Assembly: GCA_018819105.1 (NCBI GenBank)
Contig: JAHJQV010000052.1
Coordinates: forward strand, 1-64,000
Direction: 5' to 3'
DNA: 64,000 bases
Source: Gammaproteobacteria bacterium
GTDB taxonomy: Bacteria; Pseudomonadota; Gammaproteobacteria; Xanthomonadales; Wenzhouxiangellaceae
Shown here piece after piece: positions 37,051 through 46,986 of this stretch. Position numbers and translations under genes: made by a program. The stretch's first letter is position 1, and every line of letters begins with the position of its first letter. The notes under the pieces were generated by a model. The model was not told the origin of the DNA. It was given only the letters and a program-made list of their open reading frames with translations, and ran no database searches.

Positions 37051-38278
37051 GGCTGGTCTTGCGTGCCTGGTGCCGGACTGACTGCGCTGCGGCCGCGGCT
37101 GTGGCCACTGACTCAGGGCTGGTCTGCCCGGTAGATGCTGTGTCGCTGTGCGCACTGGCCACGGGTGGCTGGCGATAATTGAAGGCCTCGGCCAGCTGCT
37201 GTGCGCGCTGCAGGCGATCACCACCACCACCGACCTGCAGGCCGGGCCAGTCCTGCACATGCCGGGTCAGAATGCTGCTCAGTGCCTGCACGTGCAATGG
37301 ATCGTCATTCAGCGCCGGGATGTAATCCAGCGTCTCGCCGCCACTGTCGACAAACAGTTCGGCGTTTTCCATGGCGATTTCCTCCAGTGTTTCCAGACAA
37401 TCGGTGGCAAAACCCGGACACACCACCTGCACCGTCCTGATCCCGTCTGCGGCCAGCGCTTCCAGCGTGTGATCGGTGTATGGCTGCAACCAGGGGTCGC
37501 GCCCCAGACGCGACTGAAACGACACCCGCCACTGGCTGTCGTCCAGCTGCAGCAGGCTGGCGATACGCCGGGCACTCGCCTGGCACTGGCAGAAATACGG
37601 ATCGCCGCTCTGAAAATACTGTTTCGGGATGCCGTGGAAGGAAAACAGCAGTACCTCGGCACTGCCGTTTTGCTGACGATAACCGCGAATGCTCTCGGCC
37701 ACCGCCTGCTGCCACTCGTCGTGCTGGTAGTACTGATTGACCACGCGCAGCTCGGGCAGCCAGCGGAACGACTGCAGCTGGCGGGTCACGGCATCAAACA
37801 CCGCAGCGGTGGTGGTGGCTGAGTACTGCGGGTACAGCGGCACCAGCAACAGTCTGTGCTTGCCCTGTTGTCGCAGCTGCTCCAGCGCGGCGTTGATGGC
37901 TGGCTGGCCATAGGTCATGGCCAGCGCCACCGTGCAGCCGGGGAAGCGCGCGCTCATTTCGGTCTGCATCTGCTGCGCCAGCCGCTCGGAGTAATGCAGC
38001 AACGGCGAGCCCTGCGGCATCCATATACTGCTGTAGGCTCGCGCTGAACGCTTGCTGCGAAACGGCAGCACAATGCCATGCAGAATAAGCCACCACAGCA
38101 CTCTGGGCGCTTCGACCACGCGGCGGTCCCACAGAAACTCTTGCAGATATGGCCGCACCGCAGCCGGGGTCGCCGCCGCTGGCGTACCGAGATTGACCAG
38201 CAATATGGCGAGATCGTCGTGATCACGCGCTGCGTCTGGCCGCTGTTCGGCATGGTCATAGCTTGCTGATCGAAACAT
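37043..38278 (-). CDS. hemH: Ferrochelatase
   Basis: The 411-residue protein is longer than most by an N-terminal 20 residues and a Ser/Thr/Ala-rich tail of about 60. The core is clear: AILLVNLGTP, FLWDRRVVE, SSIWMPQGSPLL, LLFSFHGIPKQY (catalytic His) and ETLEEIAMENAE with its conserved acidic residues. It inserts Fe2+ into protoporphyrin IX, the last step of haem synthesis. A cluster of Cys (DPYFCQCQ plus a downstream VVCPGFATDC) might bind a [2Fe-2S] cluster, as in some ferrochelatases; this is not certain. hemL, earlier in the same pathway, is at 48.9 kb. Confidence 0.95.
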   Translation of the reverse strand: MFRSASYDHAEQRPDAARDHDDLAILLVNLGTPAAATPAAVRPYLQEFLWDRRVVEAPRVLWWLILHGIVLPFRSKRSARAYSSIWMPQGSPLLHYSERLAQQMQTEMSARFPGCTVALAMTYGQPAINAALEQLRQQGKHRLLLVPLYPQYSATTTAAVFDAVTRQLQSFRWLPELRVVNQYYQHDEWQQAVAESIRGYRQQNGSAEVLLFSFHGIPKQYFQSGDPYFCQCQASARRIASLLQLDDSQWRVSFQSRLGRDPWLQPYTDHTLEALAADGIRTVQVVCPGFATDCLETLEEIAMENAELFVDSGGETLDYIPALNDDPLHVQALSSILTRHVQDWPGLQVGGGGDRLQRAQQLAEAFNYRQPPVASAHSDTASTGQTSPESVATAAAAAQSVRHQARKTSHG

Positions 38279-38437
38279 GTTGAAAATACAGGATGATCCA
38301 ATGATTGATTATACAGATGCACAGACTGTTACATATCACTACACTTAGTCCATTGCCTGGACGCGCCTGCCCGGTGACGCATGCAGTGCTGCACAAAAAC
38401 CGGGCGACGCACGCAGATCAATGATCTCATGCACAGA

Positions 38438-38466
38438 TTGGCATAATGCCTTGATAGTGCTACACT
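38438..38466 (+). promoter_or_regulatory. Sigma-70-like promoter
   Basis: TTGGCA (38438-38443), a 17-nt spacer and TACACT (38461-38466) stand 42 bp before the start of the 38509 gene. This is the best promoter match in the 230-bp space between divergent hemH and the secreted-protein gene. Confidence 0.55.
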
Positions 38467-38508
38467 GGGCATCAAAAACAACCCATCGGGAAAACCGATT
38501 GCCATGAC

Positions 38509-39480
38509 ATGAACGCCTCTACCGGACCAGCACCAGCCATCATGCGGCTCATCGCAGCGAGTCTGCTGGCGTTTGCCTGTGCCTGTGCCCAGGCGCAACC
38601 GTTCGGTTTTGTGGTCAATTCAGATGGTGTGGACACCAGCATGTCGCCGGACACGTTGTACCGCATCAACCTGGCCACCGGCGAGGCCACCAGTATCGGT
38701 GCTACCGGTTTTCAGGACATCGAAGCCATGGCTTTCGATGAAAACGGACAACTCTATGGCGTCGATGACGCCAGCAACAGCCTGCTGCGCATCGACGCAT
38801 TCAGCGGTGCCGGCATCCGCGTCGGCGGAATTGAGAACAATCTGGGCCTGAACGCCACCACCTCATTCGACTTCGGCATGACCTTTGTCTGCGGTTCAGC
38901 ACAACCCCTGCTGACCTCGGACACCACCAGTCAGCTATTTCAGCTTGATCTTGCCAACAACGGCAGAGCGCAGGAAATCGGCAGCTTCGGCGAAGTCTCG
39001 CTGACCGGGCTGGCCAGCGCTGTCATCGACGGCGAGTTTCGCATTTACGGCATCGGTGCCGGCAACATCAACCAGGGCCTGTACCGGATTGATCCCGAGT
39101 CACTGCAGGCAACGCTGGTGGGGCCGCTGGCTGCTGCCGCCAGCTACAACGACGCCGGTCTGGCGTTTGCTGCCGACGGCGGCTTGTGGGCGATTACCGA
39201 CCGTACCGCCGTCAACGGACAGAATGCCGGCGGACAGATCCTGAACATTGATCCGGAGACCGGTGCCGCCAGCGTGGCCGGGGAAACCTTTACCGGCATA
39301 GAATCGCTCGCCATCACCGCGCTGGATTGCAGCGGCATCAGCGATGGCGACGGTGATCCAGGCGATCCCGATGGCGACCCGATACCCGATGCGCAAGGCG
39401 TGCCCGCGCTGACCGCGCCGGCTCTGCTGCTGATGCTGGCGATCATGCTCATGGTCGCCGGTCGCAGACTGAAGCACTGA
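38509..39480 (+). CDS. Secreted protein with C-terminal sorting-like tail
   Basis: The 323-residue protein has a signal peptide (MRLIAASLLAFACACAQAQ if begun at Met12, 38542; the ATG at 38509 adds 11 residues). The body is a repeated beta pattern (LYRINLATGEATSIG, LYGVDDASNSLLRIDAFSG), typical of a DUF4394- or propeller-like fold. The end has an acidic DPGDPDGDP linker, then VPALTAPALLLMLAIMLMV and basic RRLKH. This tripartite tail (short motif, hydrophobic helix, basic end) resembles IPTL-CTERM-type sorting signals, with VPALT in place of IPTLS. Function unknown; it is probably processed and kept at the envelope or secreted. Confidence 0.7.
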   Translation: MNASTGPAPAIMRLIAASLLAFACACAQAQPFGFVVNSDGVDTSMSPDTLYRINLATGEATSIGATGFQDIEAMAFDENGQLYGVDDASNSLLRIDAFSGAGIRVGGIENNLGLNATTSFDFGMTFVCGSAQPLLTSDTTSQLFQLDLANNGRAQEIGSFGEVSLTGLASAVIDGEFRIYGIGAGNINQGLYRIDPESLQATLVGPLAAAASYNDAGLAFAADGGLWAITDRTAVNGQNAGGQILNIDPETGAASVAGETFTGIESLAITALDCSGISDGDGDPGDPDGDPIPDAQGVPALTAPALLLMLAIMLMVAGRRLKH

Positions 39481-39568
39481 AACGAATCAACAATAACAAA
39501 GTCATATTCATCAATCTGCAGCATAGTCATGACAGCATATCTGCTGCCAACCAACGAGAGTCATTCCC

Positions 39569-39814
39569 ATGGGTAACATCAGCGCCACACAACTCGTCAT
39601 TCTTCTTATCATCGTCCTGCTGGTTTTCGGCACCCGCCGCCTGCGCAACATCGGCAGTGACCTGGGTGGTGCCATCAAAGGCTTCCGCAAAGGCATGCAT
39701 GAGAACGACGACGACAGCAGTGAAGACATCAAGGCACAGCTGCGCGACGATGCCAGCAACGCCGACAGTGGCGACCAGGTCAACACCGGCGAGCAGCAGA
39801 AAAACCACAGCTGA
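39569..39814 (+). CDS. tatA: Twin-arginine translocase subunit TatA
   Basis: The 81-residue protein has a short N-terminal membrane helix ([16 protein letters not shown]), the FG hinge, an amphipathic helix ([12 protein letters not shown]) and an acidic tail. It starts the tatABC operon. TatA oligomers form the pore through which folded, cofactor-loaded proteins cross the inner membrane. Confidence 0.95.
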   Translation: MGNISATQLVILLIIVLLVFGTRRLRNIGSDLGGAIKGFRKGMHENDDDSSEDIKAQLRDDASNADSGDQVNTGEQQKNHS

Positions 39815-39845
39815 GCGCTGCCGTCGCGGCTCCGGTTAGATTCAT

Positions 39846-40205
39846 ATGTTTGATATCGGCTTCAGTGAAGTCATGCTTATTGGCCTGCTCGGCCTGCTTG
39901 TGCTCGGCCCCGAGCGCTTGCCGGCTGTCGCCAAACAGATCGGCCGTTACGTCGGCCGGGCCCGCACCACCTGGAACGCCATGCGCACCGAACTGGAGCG
40001 CGAAATCGAGCAGACCGGGGTGAAAGAAATCAAGGATGACATCAGCGGTGCCAGCAAGGAACTGCAGTCCTCGCTGCAGGAAAGCCAACAGGCCCTGAAT
40101 GAAACCCGTAATGAAGTGCATGAGCAAACTGGTGCGGCAAGCGGCAAGCCGGCGGCCAAAATGCCGGCGGCAGTGGACGACAAGGCTGCTGGAGAGCGCT
40201 CCTGA
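39846..40205 (+). CDS. tatB: Twin-arginine translocase subunit TatB
   Basis: The 119-residue protein begins MFDIGFSEVMLIGLLGLLVLGPERLP, read in parts as MFDIGFSEVML and LGPERLP; the Glu in the helix and the LGPERLP hinge are TatB hallmarks. A long charged amphipathic helix and an Ala/Lys-rich tail follow. It binds signal peptides with TatC. Its stop overlaps the tatC start (TGATG). Confidence 0.95.
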   Translation: MFDIGFSEVMLIGLLGLLVLGPERLPAVAKQIGRYVGRARTTWNAMRTELEREIEQTGVKEIKDDISGASKELQSSLQESQQALNETRNEVHEQTGAASGKPAAKMPAAVDDKAAGERS

Positions 40206-40975
40206 TGGCCAAGCCAGCCACCCCGGCAGGCGGTGACGAACAGAGTCTGCTCGGTCATCTGCTGGAACTGCGCACGCGCATCCTGCGCGCGGTGATTGCG
40301 GTGGCCGTGTTCACCACCCTGCTGCTGCCATTCACCCAGGATCTCTACACCCTGCTCGCTGAACCACTGCTGCGGCACATGCCCACTGGCAGCAGCATGA
40401 TCGCGATTGATGTGGCCACCCCGTTTCTGACCCCGTTCAAGATGACCCTGCTGGCCGGCATCATGCTGAGCATCCCGGTGATCATCTACCAGATGTGGGC
40501 GTTTGTGGCACCGGGCCTGTTCGAACACGAGCAGCACCTGGCCAAGCCGCTGCTGGTGTCTGCCACGCTGCTGTTCTATGCCGGTTGCCTGTTTGCCTAT
40601 TTTGTCGTGTTCCCGGTCATCTTCGCGTTTTTCACCAGCGTGGCACCGGCCGGCGTCAGCGTCATGACCGACATCAGCCGCTACCTGGATTTCGTCATCG
40701 CGCTGTTTCTCGCCTTTGGCATCGCCTTTGAGGTGCCGGTTGCCATCATCATCCTGGTCGCAGTGCGCGTGGTGACACCACAACAGCTGGCAAGCAAGCG
40801 CGCCTACATCATTGTCGGTGCTTTCGCCATCGGCATGCTGCTGACTCCGCCGGACGTGATCTCGCAATCGCTGCTGGCGATACCCATGTGGCTGCTGTTC
40901 GAGTTCGGCGTGATCATGGCCAAAGTACTGATCAAATCCGACGCCGAGAAAAAAGAAGACGCCACCGCGAGTTAA
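40205..40975 (+). CDS. tatC: Twin-arginine translocase subunit TatC
   Basis: The 256-residue protein has six membrane spans and family motifs: HLLELRTRI at the N-terminus, FVAPGLFEHEQ in the first periplasmic-to-cytoplasmic region, and AFGIAFEVPVAI. The Glu in HLLELR and that in LFEHE take part in twin-arginine recognition. It completes the tat operon, which is convergent with the methyltransferase gene 7 bp beyond. Confidence 0.97.
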   Translation: MAKPATPAGGDEQSLLGHLLELRTRILRAVIAVAVFTTLLLPFTQDLYTLLAEPLLRHMPTGSSMIAIDVATPFLTPFKMTLLAGIMLSIPVIIYQMWAFVAPGLFEHEQHLAKPLLVSATLLFYAGCLFAYFVVFPVIFAFFTSVAPAGVSVMTDISRYLDFVIALFLAFGIAFEVPVAIIILVAVRVVTPQQLASKRAYIIVGAFAIGMLLTPPDVISQSLLAIPMWLLFEFGVIMAKVLIKSDAEKKEDATAS

Positions 40976-40982
40976 GCAGCTG

Positions 40983-41657
40983 TCAGCTTTGCTGCGGCTC
41001 AACACTGACCAGCATGAATGCTCCTGTCCCCATCGTTGCTGGCAGCGTTGCTTCCAGCACTTTGGCACACCTGCTCGCCGACGGCAGATGGATGGCCGTC
41101 ATCAGTTTCAGATTCTTCACCGGCAGGTTGTGAAACAATGCCCGCACCTCACTGGCGGTATGCCAATGAGCACCGGCATAGCCACCAGACCCACCGTTTC
41201 TGCCTTTCTGCCACCAAAGCAGGCTGTGACGATTGAGCAATCCGATCACCAGCCGCCGTTTCACCACACGCAGAATTTCTTCAATCGCCCGTCTTTCCTC
41301 AGCAATGAAACAAAGCGCGGTGATCGACATGACCAGATCAAAAGCAGCATCGGCAAACGGCAGATGCCTGGCATCGGCGACAGCATAGGCCATTGCAGCA
41401 GATTGCATGGACTTTTGTTGTGCATACTGCATCCATGCCGAATTGATGTCCACAGCAACCGTGGCAGCGTCAGCGTGACCATTGCTGGCACCCACCGCAC
41501 GGGTGAAATAGCCAGTCCCTGCACCAACATCTAGCAGCGATTCACCTGATTGTCGCTGCAAAGCCCTTATCACAAGCGCTACTTCACGGGCACCGATCCA
41601 GCGACCGCGTGGCGTTTCATACCAACTCTCATATGCGGCTGCGTCCATCTGTGTCAT
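40983..41657 (-). CDS. Class I SAM-dependent methyltransferase
   Basis: The 224-residue protein has SAM motif I LLDVGAGTGYFTRAV, an acidic end to strand 2 (VAVDINSAW) and motif ADARHLPFADAAFDLVMS, the UbiE/Methyltransf_11 pattern. The substrate cannot be told: no quinone- or tRNA-specific feature is visible. It lies 7 bp after the SLC13 transporter gene on the same strand, so it is probably co-transcribed with it. Confidence 0.85.
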   Translation of the reverse strand: MTQMDAAAYESWYETPRGRWIGAREVALVIRALQRQSGESLLDVGAGTGYFTRAVGASNGHADAATVAVDINSAWMQYAQQKSMQSAAMAYAVADARHLPFADAAFDLVMSITALCFIAEERRAIEEILRVVKRRLVIGLLNRHSLLWWQKGRNGGSGGYAGAHWHTASEVRALFHNLPVKNLKLMTAIHLPSASRCAKVLEATLPATMGTGAFMLVSVEPQQS

Positions 41658-41664
41658 CGAACCT

Positions 41665-43467
41665 CTACAACGGAAACCACAGCGGCACCACGATCATGGT
41701 GGCGATCAGCAACAGCAACTGCAGCGGCAGACCAACACGGGCAAAATCGGCAAATCGGTAGTTTCCTGGATGATACACCAGGGTATTCACCGGTGTGGCC
41801 ATCGGGGTCAGAAATGCCGTTGACGCAGCGATTGCCACGGTCATCAACACTGCATCCGGGTTGATCCCCAGCGCCACAGCGGCCTGCAGTGCAATCGGTG
41901 CAGCCAGCACCGTGGTGGCGGTGTTCGAAACCAGTTGACTGAGACCGGACGTCAGCACGAACACCGCCAGCAATAATGCATGTGGACCCAGTCCGCTTGC
42001 CAGTTCAAACAGGGCGTTGGCCGCCAGCAGCATGCCGCCGGTGTTCTCCAGCGCCGTGGCCATCGGTAGTATTGCGGCAATCAGAATCACACTTTCCCAG
42101 TTGATGCCCATGAGTGCCTCTTCCATGCTCAGGCAGCGCAGCAGCAACATGGCCACGGCCGCCGCCAGCACAGCGATCACATTCGGCAGCAGACTGAAAG
42201 TCATCGCCAACAACATCAGCAGCATGACGATGATGGCCAGCGGGGCTTTGCTGCTGCGTCGCTCACGCTGTTGCACGTCACCCAACAGAACCAGATTGTG
42301 TCCGTGCTCAGCGACACGCTGCATGGACGCCGTGCGGCCGGTGATGAGCAGAGCATCACCAGCGTCGATGCGTCGATCAGGATCAGGCGGTGCCATCGAC
42401 TCATGTCCCACCGGGCGATGTGCCAGCACGGTGACGCCAGCCCCAGAATGTAGCCGCAAATCACGCAGATTGTGGCCGACGAACGCAGAACGCGGCGGCA
42501 CCACTGTCTCGACCAGGCGCACCGCAGGGGGCAATTCCGGCTGCACATCCATCCGCTGCAGCCCCAGACGCTCACACATGCTGCCAATGGCCGCTTCACT
42601 GCCGGCAACAATCAGTTCATCACCGGCTCTGATCACACTGCCGGCTTCTGCGCGGCGGGTCTGCCTTCCGCGACTTGTTGGGCTGCAGATCGCCAGCGTG
42701 GTGACCGCAAAGCGGCTGCGCATGGCAACATCGGTCAGACTGCAGCCCGTCAGGGTTGACACTGGCAGCACCGCCAGCCGCGTCAAGTGCTGCTTGAGGC
42801 CGTATTCGCGCGCCAGCTCTTCATCGTCCGGCACACTGGCCTGATCGCCTGGAGCTCTTGCCGGCAGCAGACGATCACCGGCCAGGGCAAAATAGGCCAG
42901 CCCCAGTGCCAGCATGACCGCACCGGGAAGAGTGAAATCAAAAAAGCCGAATGCACCAAGTCCGGCGTCAGCGCGCGCGGCACTGACGACAAGATTGGGT
43001 GGCGTACCAATCAGTGTCAGCATGCCGCCGAACAGACTGCCGTATGCCAGCGGGATCATCAGCTTGGATGCACTGAGCTTGCGCGCGGTGGCCAGCGCCA
43101 TGACCACCGGGATGAGCACCGCCACGGTGCCGGTGGAACTGATGAACGCCGACAGCAGCGCGGCCACCAGCATCACCGCCACGGACATCCCTGCCACACT
43201 GTGTCCGGCGTGGCGTTCCAGCCAGCCTCCCATGGTGTCGGCCACGCCGGTGTGAAACAAGCCGCCACCAACGACAAACAGACCAGCGATCATCAGCACC
43301 AGCGGGTGGGAAAAACCGGCCAGCATTTCCTCCACGCTGAGCAGATCGAATGCATACATGGCCAGCAAAGCAACCATCGCGACCAGATCCAGCCGCAGCC
43401 GGCCGCTCAGAAACATGATGAAGGTCGCCGCAATGATGACCAGCAGCAGGCCCAGTTCAGTGGTCAT
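41665..43467 (-). CDS. SLC13/DASS-family transporter with TrkA-C domains
   Basis: The 600-residue protein has about eleven membrane spans. Duplicated SLC13 motifs occur in the two halves: SSTGTVAVLIPVVMAL near residue 115, and SNTATTVLAAPIALQAAV late. Two TrkA-C-like domains sit between them (residues about 210-390; ELIVAGSEAAIGSMCERLGL, DALLITGRTASMQRV). The family carries sulfate, phosphate or C4-dicarboxylates with Na+; TrkA-C-bearing members are often linked to sulfate. No proof of substrate here. It is followed by the methyltransferase gene. Confidence 0.88.
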   Translation of the reverse strand: MTTELGLLLVIIAATFIMFLSGRLRLDLVAMVALLAMYAFDLLSVEEMLAGFSHPLVLMIAGLFVVGGGLFHTGVADTMGGWLERHAGHSVAGMSVAVMLVAALLSAFISSTGTVAVLIPVVMALATARKLSASKLMIPLAYGSLFGGMLTLIGTPPNLVVSAARADAGLGAFGFFDFTLPGAVMLALGLAYFALAGDRLLPARAPGDQASVPDDEELAREYGLKQHLTRLAVLPVSTLTGCSLTDVAMRSRFAVTTLAICSPTSRGRQTRRAEAGSVIRAGDELIVAGSEAAIGSMCERLGLQRMDVQPELPPAVRLVETVVPPRSAFVGHNLRDLRLHSGAGVTVLAHRPVGHESMAPPDPDRRIDAGDALLITGRTASMQRVAEHGHNLVLLGDVQQRERRSSKAPLAIIVMLLMLLAMTFSLLPNVIAVLAAAVAMLLLRCLSMEEALMGINWESVILIAAILPMATALENTGGMLLAANALFELASGLGPHALLLAVFVLTSGLSQLVSNTATTVLAAPIALQAAVALGINPDAVLMTVAIAASTAFLTPMATPVNTLVYHPGNYRFADFARVGLPLQLLLLIATMIVVPLWFPL

Positions 43468-43513
43468 GCCAGCTCAGTGGTCATGCAACAGTCCTGCCCC
43501 GCACACCATGACT

Positions 43514-44236
43514 TCAGCCAGCGGCGGTTTCGTCGGCACTGAAATACGCACTGTTGATGCGCGCGCAGTAGTGCAGCAGCTTGTCGTAGCGTCGTGCCAG
43601 TCTGGACAGGTCGTTGTCCAGCTCGATCAGGGTCACCTGGGCGACAAAGGCAAACACCACGGCATCCAGCGTACAGGGACGCTCGCCCATTATCCACTGC
43701 TTGTCGCCCAACAACAGCGACAGACTGCGCAGAGTATCGTCGGCAATCTGCAGAATTTCCTCATCGCTGTGGCGACCCATGCCCTGTTTGATGAAGGCAT
43801 TGCGGGTAGTGCGCCTGGCCAGCCACGGCACCAGCTGCCGCAATGGCCACGGCATGCCGCCAAAAAACGCCTGACGGATGGTCGGCCAGGTGTCGTCACG
43901 GATCCAGCGGGCGTGGATGATGGTCCAGTAGAAATTCTCGTCCAGGGACTTCTCCACCAGACTGGAAACCGCCCGCTGTTCCGGGCTCAGCCAGCGATCC
44001 AGCGGGTCGTCGTAGTGGCGCTGCAGATGGCGGATGATGAACCAGGAATCGGCAACGATCTGGCCGTTGTCGTCGATGAATGGCAGCTTGCCCTTGGGTG
44101 CACGGCGCAGATGATTGAGGTCGGCCGACCAGCTAAACGGGATCTCGGCAAGCCGCAACCAGGCCGCGACTTTCAACACAAACGGGCTGGGATCGGCGAG
44201 ACCGAAATTGGGGCCGAAACTGTAGAGTGTGATCAT
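43514..44236 (-). CDS. Glutathione S-transferase-like protein (metaxin/FAX type)
   Basis: The 240-residue protein has an N-terminal thioredoxin-like fold (MITLYSFGPNFGLADPSPFVLK, read here as ITLYSFGP and SPFVLKVAAWLRL), a KGKLPFIDDNG loop with cis-Pro and the IVADSWFIIRHL segment. The all-helical C-domain contains CTLDAVVFAFVAQV. The pattern matches the metaxin/failed-axon-connection branch of GSTs, and bacterial members have no known substrate. It is encoded upstream of the SLC13 gene on the same strand, with a 46-bp gap. Confidence 0.8.
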   Translation of the reverse strand: MITLYSFGPNFGLADPSPFVLKVAAWLRLAEIPFSWSADLNHLRRAPKGKLPFIDDNGQIVADSWFIIRHLQRHYDDPLDRWLSPEQRAVSSLVEKSLDENFYWTIIHARWIRDDTWPTIRQAFFGGMPWPLRQLVPWLARRTTRNAFIKQGMGRHSDEEILQIADDTLRSLSLLLGDKQWIMGERPCTLDAVVFAFVAQVTLIELDNDLSRLARRYDKLLHYCARINSAYFSADETAAG

Positions 44237-44355
44237 GCTGTGCTGCCTGTTGTGAACCGTGCACTGGATATCACCATGCTACCAGCGTCTTCGTGCCAGG
44301 GACATGAATTCTGGTGTAGTATGGCGGCAAAGCAATGCCAACTGGAGCACGCCGC

Positions 44356-46986
44356 ATGTCCGTCAAGTCATCCTTCATCCTCATTGCCTTGACGCTGGGC
44401 GGCCTGCTTGCCGCCGGCATGGGCCTGCTGCAGCTGGACTCGCTGACTGATGCGCTGCGCCACAACAACGGTGCTGCTGTGCCCGCAGGCAAGGCTCCCG
44501 CCGCTGCGGTGGCCACACCGGGCAAGGTACCCGGCGGCGGTGATTACTGGGCCACGCGTTACGCCTACCCGACCTTTCAGTTCGACAGCCGCTGGCTTAC
44601 GGCGGCGCGGCCTGAGCATGCGCGCATGCCCGAGCGGGCCCCGGATGGTGCCGCACGTTATGCCAACCGGGGCGGCAACGAGCTGCCGGCCGATCGCTTC
44701 ACCCTGCTGGGTCCCAGACCACTGGATTTCGGTGCCAGTGCAGTGGCCGGACGTACCAATGCGATTCTCAGCGACCCGCTGGATGATCGCATCGCCTATG
44801 CCGGCTCGGACGGAGGCGGTGTATGGAAAACCACCAACTGCTGTGACGCCGACACCACCTGGGAAGTGCTCACCGACGATCCGATGTTCAACACCATCGC
44901 CATCGGCACCCTGCACATGGACCCGAACGACAACAACATCATTTACGCCGGCACCGGTGATCTGCGCTATGGCTCGTTCTCGTTCGGCAGCTCCGGTCTG
45001 CTGCGCAGCAAGGACGCCGGATCCAGCTGGGAAATTCTAGGTCTGGATGTGTTCACCCCGGCCCTGCCGACCACGCCGGGATCGTTCCCGCAATACCAGG
45101 CCATCGGCCAGGTGCAGGTCGATCCGCGCAACTCGCAGACCATTGTGGTCGGCACCAAAACCGGCCTGTTCATTTCCTATGACGATGGCCAGAACTGGGC
45201 CGGTCCCTGTCTGACCAACGGCTTCACCAGCCAGCGCCAGGACATCACCGGACTGCTGCTGCGCGACACCGGCGCCGACACCGAGATGCTGGTCGCGGTC
45301 GGCACCCGTGGCGGCCCCACTGCGGTGCAGCCGGATCTGGACCAGAACGGTGCCAACGGCATTTATGCCGGCACGCTGCCGGCGGCGGCTTGCCCGGTCG
45401 ATTTCCAGTTGATCAGCCGCAGCGACAATGGCTGGCCGGCCGGCACCGGCAACGGTGCGGCCAATGGCCCGCTGGGGCGTCTGGAGCTGGCACGCGCACC
45501 GAGCAACCCCGACATTCTCTATGCCGAAGCGGTGAGCCCGGTCAACCTCGCCTTTCTCGGCGTCTGGCGCAGTGACGATGGCGGTGCCAACTGGGTGCAG
45601 ACCGCATTGTCGGCCGATCTGACCGGCTGCACACCAGGCGGCCAGTCCTGGTACTACGCCGGCATTTCGGTGTCGCCGAGCGACCCTGACCAGCTCTTCC
45701 TCAGTGCGCTTAACCTGTTTCGCTCCGACGATGGCGGCAACAGCTTTCCCGGTGCCACCTGCAACGACAACGTGCACGTCGATCACCACGCCCGTGCCTA
45801 CGTCAACAACGACCCGGCACGGCTGCTGATCGGCACCGATGGCGGCGTGTACTACAGCGCCAACGCCAATGCGGCGACTGCGGCACAGATCAATTACATC
45901 CAGCTCAACAACACCCTGCCCACGATCGAGTTCTATTCCGGCGACATCAGTGCCGATTTTGCCATCAGCAACGAGCGCGCTGCAGCCGGTGGCGCGCAGG
46001 ACAACGGCTCGTCGGTGGTCACCTGGAGTGGCCCGGTGGAGGCCAGCAACTGGACGCCGGTGTTCGGTGGCGATGGCATCTTTGCCAGAATCGAGCCTGT
46101 GCTAGGCCAGCGCTGGTATGTGGAATCGCAGAATGGCAATCTGGGCATTAGCCAGAGCGGTCCATTCGGCCCCTACCAGAACGTTGCCGAGCCGTGGAAT
46201 GGCGACACCCGCTCGTTTCTGTTCCCGTTTGAAATCTACAAGCACGATTGCCCGCCCAGCACCGGCTGCGAACACCTGATTGCCGGCAGCAACCGGGTCT
46301 GGGAAACCATCAATGGTGGCCTTAGCGGCGCGGACTGGCTGCCTAACAGTCCCGATCTGACCAAAGGCGTGCTCAATGACCGCTCATTCATCAACCAGCT
46401 GGCGTTTTCGTTCAGCGACGAGCGCATCGCCATCATCGGCACCAACGACGGCAATGTCTGGTTCGGTTTTGATCTGGGCCAGGGTGTGGCCGATTCGGCC
46501 ACCTGGGTGGATGTCACCGACGGCAACAGCGTGTTGCCAAACCGGCCCATTCTGGATGTGGTCACTGGTGCCGAAAGCCAACTGGTGGGCTATGCTGCCG
46601 TCGGTGGCTTCGATCAGAACACCCCGGCCACGCCCGGCCATGTGTTCCGGGTGGAATGCAATTTCGATTGCAGCAGCTTCAACTGGACCGACAAATCCGG
46701 CAACCTGCCGAACATCCCGATCAACGCCATCATGGTCAACCCCAACAATCCGGCACAGGTGTTTGCCGGCTCCGACTGGGGGCTGTACTTCACCGACGAC
46801 ATCCAGCAGGCCGCGCCACAATGGTCCCGCTTCACCGCCGGCCTGCCGGCAGCGATGATCTGGGACATGGCGGTGGATCGCGGCTTCACCGCACTGGCCG
46901 TGTTCACCCGCTCACGTGGTGCCTATGCCGTGCGCCTGCCGGAGCGCTCCGAGATTATGCTGATCGACGGCTTCGAGTCACCGTAA
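44356..46986 (+). CDS. Large secreted BNR/VPS10-type beta-propeller protein
   Basis: The start at 44356 (MSVKSSFILIALTLGG) gives an N-terminal signal or anchor helix. The mature 850 residues are beta-rich, with BNR/Asp-box-like repeats (SDGGGVWKTTNCC, SKDAGSSWEIL, SYDDGQNWAG, SDDGGANWVQ, SDDGGNSFPG). These form one or two propeller domains, as in sialidase-like and sortilin-like proteins. No sialidase catalytic set is evident. The chain ends MLIDGFESP. A short D-G-F-E tail recurs on secreted proteins of some gammaproteobacteria, but its role is not established. Role unknown: surface or extracellular binding is likely. Confidence 0.85.
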   Translation: MSVKSSFILIALTLGGLLAAGMGLLQLDSLTDALRHNNGAAVPAGKAPAAAVATPGKVPGGGDYWATRYAYPTFQFDSRWLTAARPEHARMPERAPDGAARYANRGGNELPADRFTLLGPRPLDFGASAVAGRTNAILSDPLDDRIAYAGSDGGGVWKTTNCCDADTTWEVLTDDPMFNTIAIGTLHMDPNDNNIIYAGTGDLRYGSFSFGSSGLLRSKDAGSSWEILGLDVFTPALPTTPGSFPQYQAIGQVQVDPRNSQTIVVGTKTGLFISYDDGQNWAGPCLTNGFTSQRQDITGLLLRDTGADTEMLVAVGTRGGPTAVQPDLDQNGANGIYAGTLPAAACPVDFQLISRSDNGWPAGTGNGAANGPLGRLELARAPSNPDILYAEAVSPVNLAFLGVWRSDDGGANWVQTALSADLTGCTPGGQSWYYAGISVSPSDPDQLFLSALNLFRSDDGGNSFPGATCNDNVHVDHHARAYVNNDPARLLIGTDGGVYYSANANAATAAQINYIQLNNTLPTIEFYSGDISADFAISNERAAAGGAQDNGSSVVTWSGPVEASNWTPVFGGDGIFARIEPVLGQRWYVESQNGNLGISQSGPFGPYQNVAEPWNGDTRSFLFPFEIYKHDCPPSTGCEHLIAGSNRVWETINGGLSGADWLPNSPDLTKGVLNDRSFINQLAFSFSDERIAIIGTNDGNVWFGFDLGQGVADSATWVDVTDGNSVLPNRPILDVVTGAESQLVGYAAVGGFDQNTPATPGHVFRVECNFDCSSFNWTDKSGNLPNIPINAIMVNPNNPAQVFAGSDWGLYFTDDIQQAAPQWSRFTAGLPAAMIWDMAVDRGFTALAVFTRSRGAYAVRLPERSEIMLIDGFESP

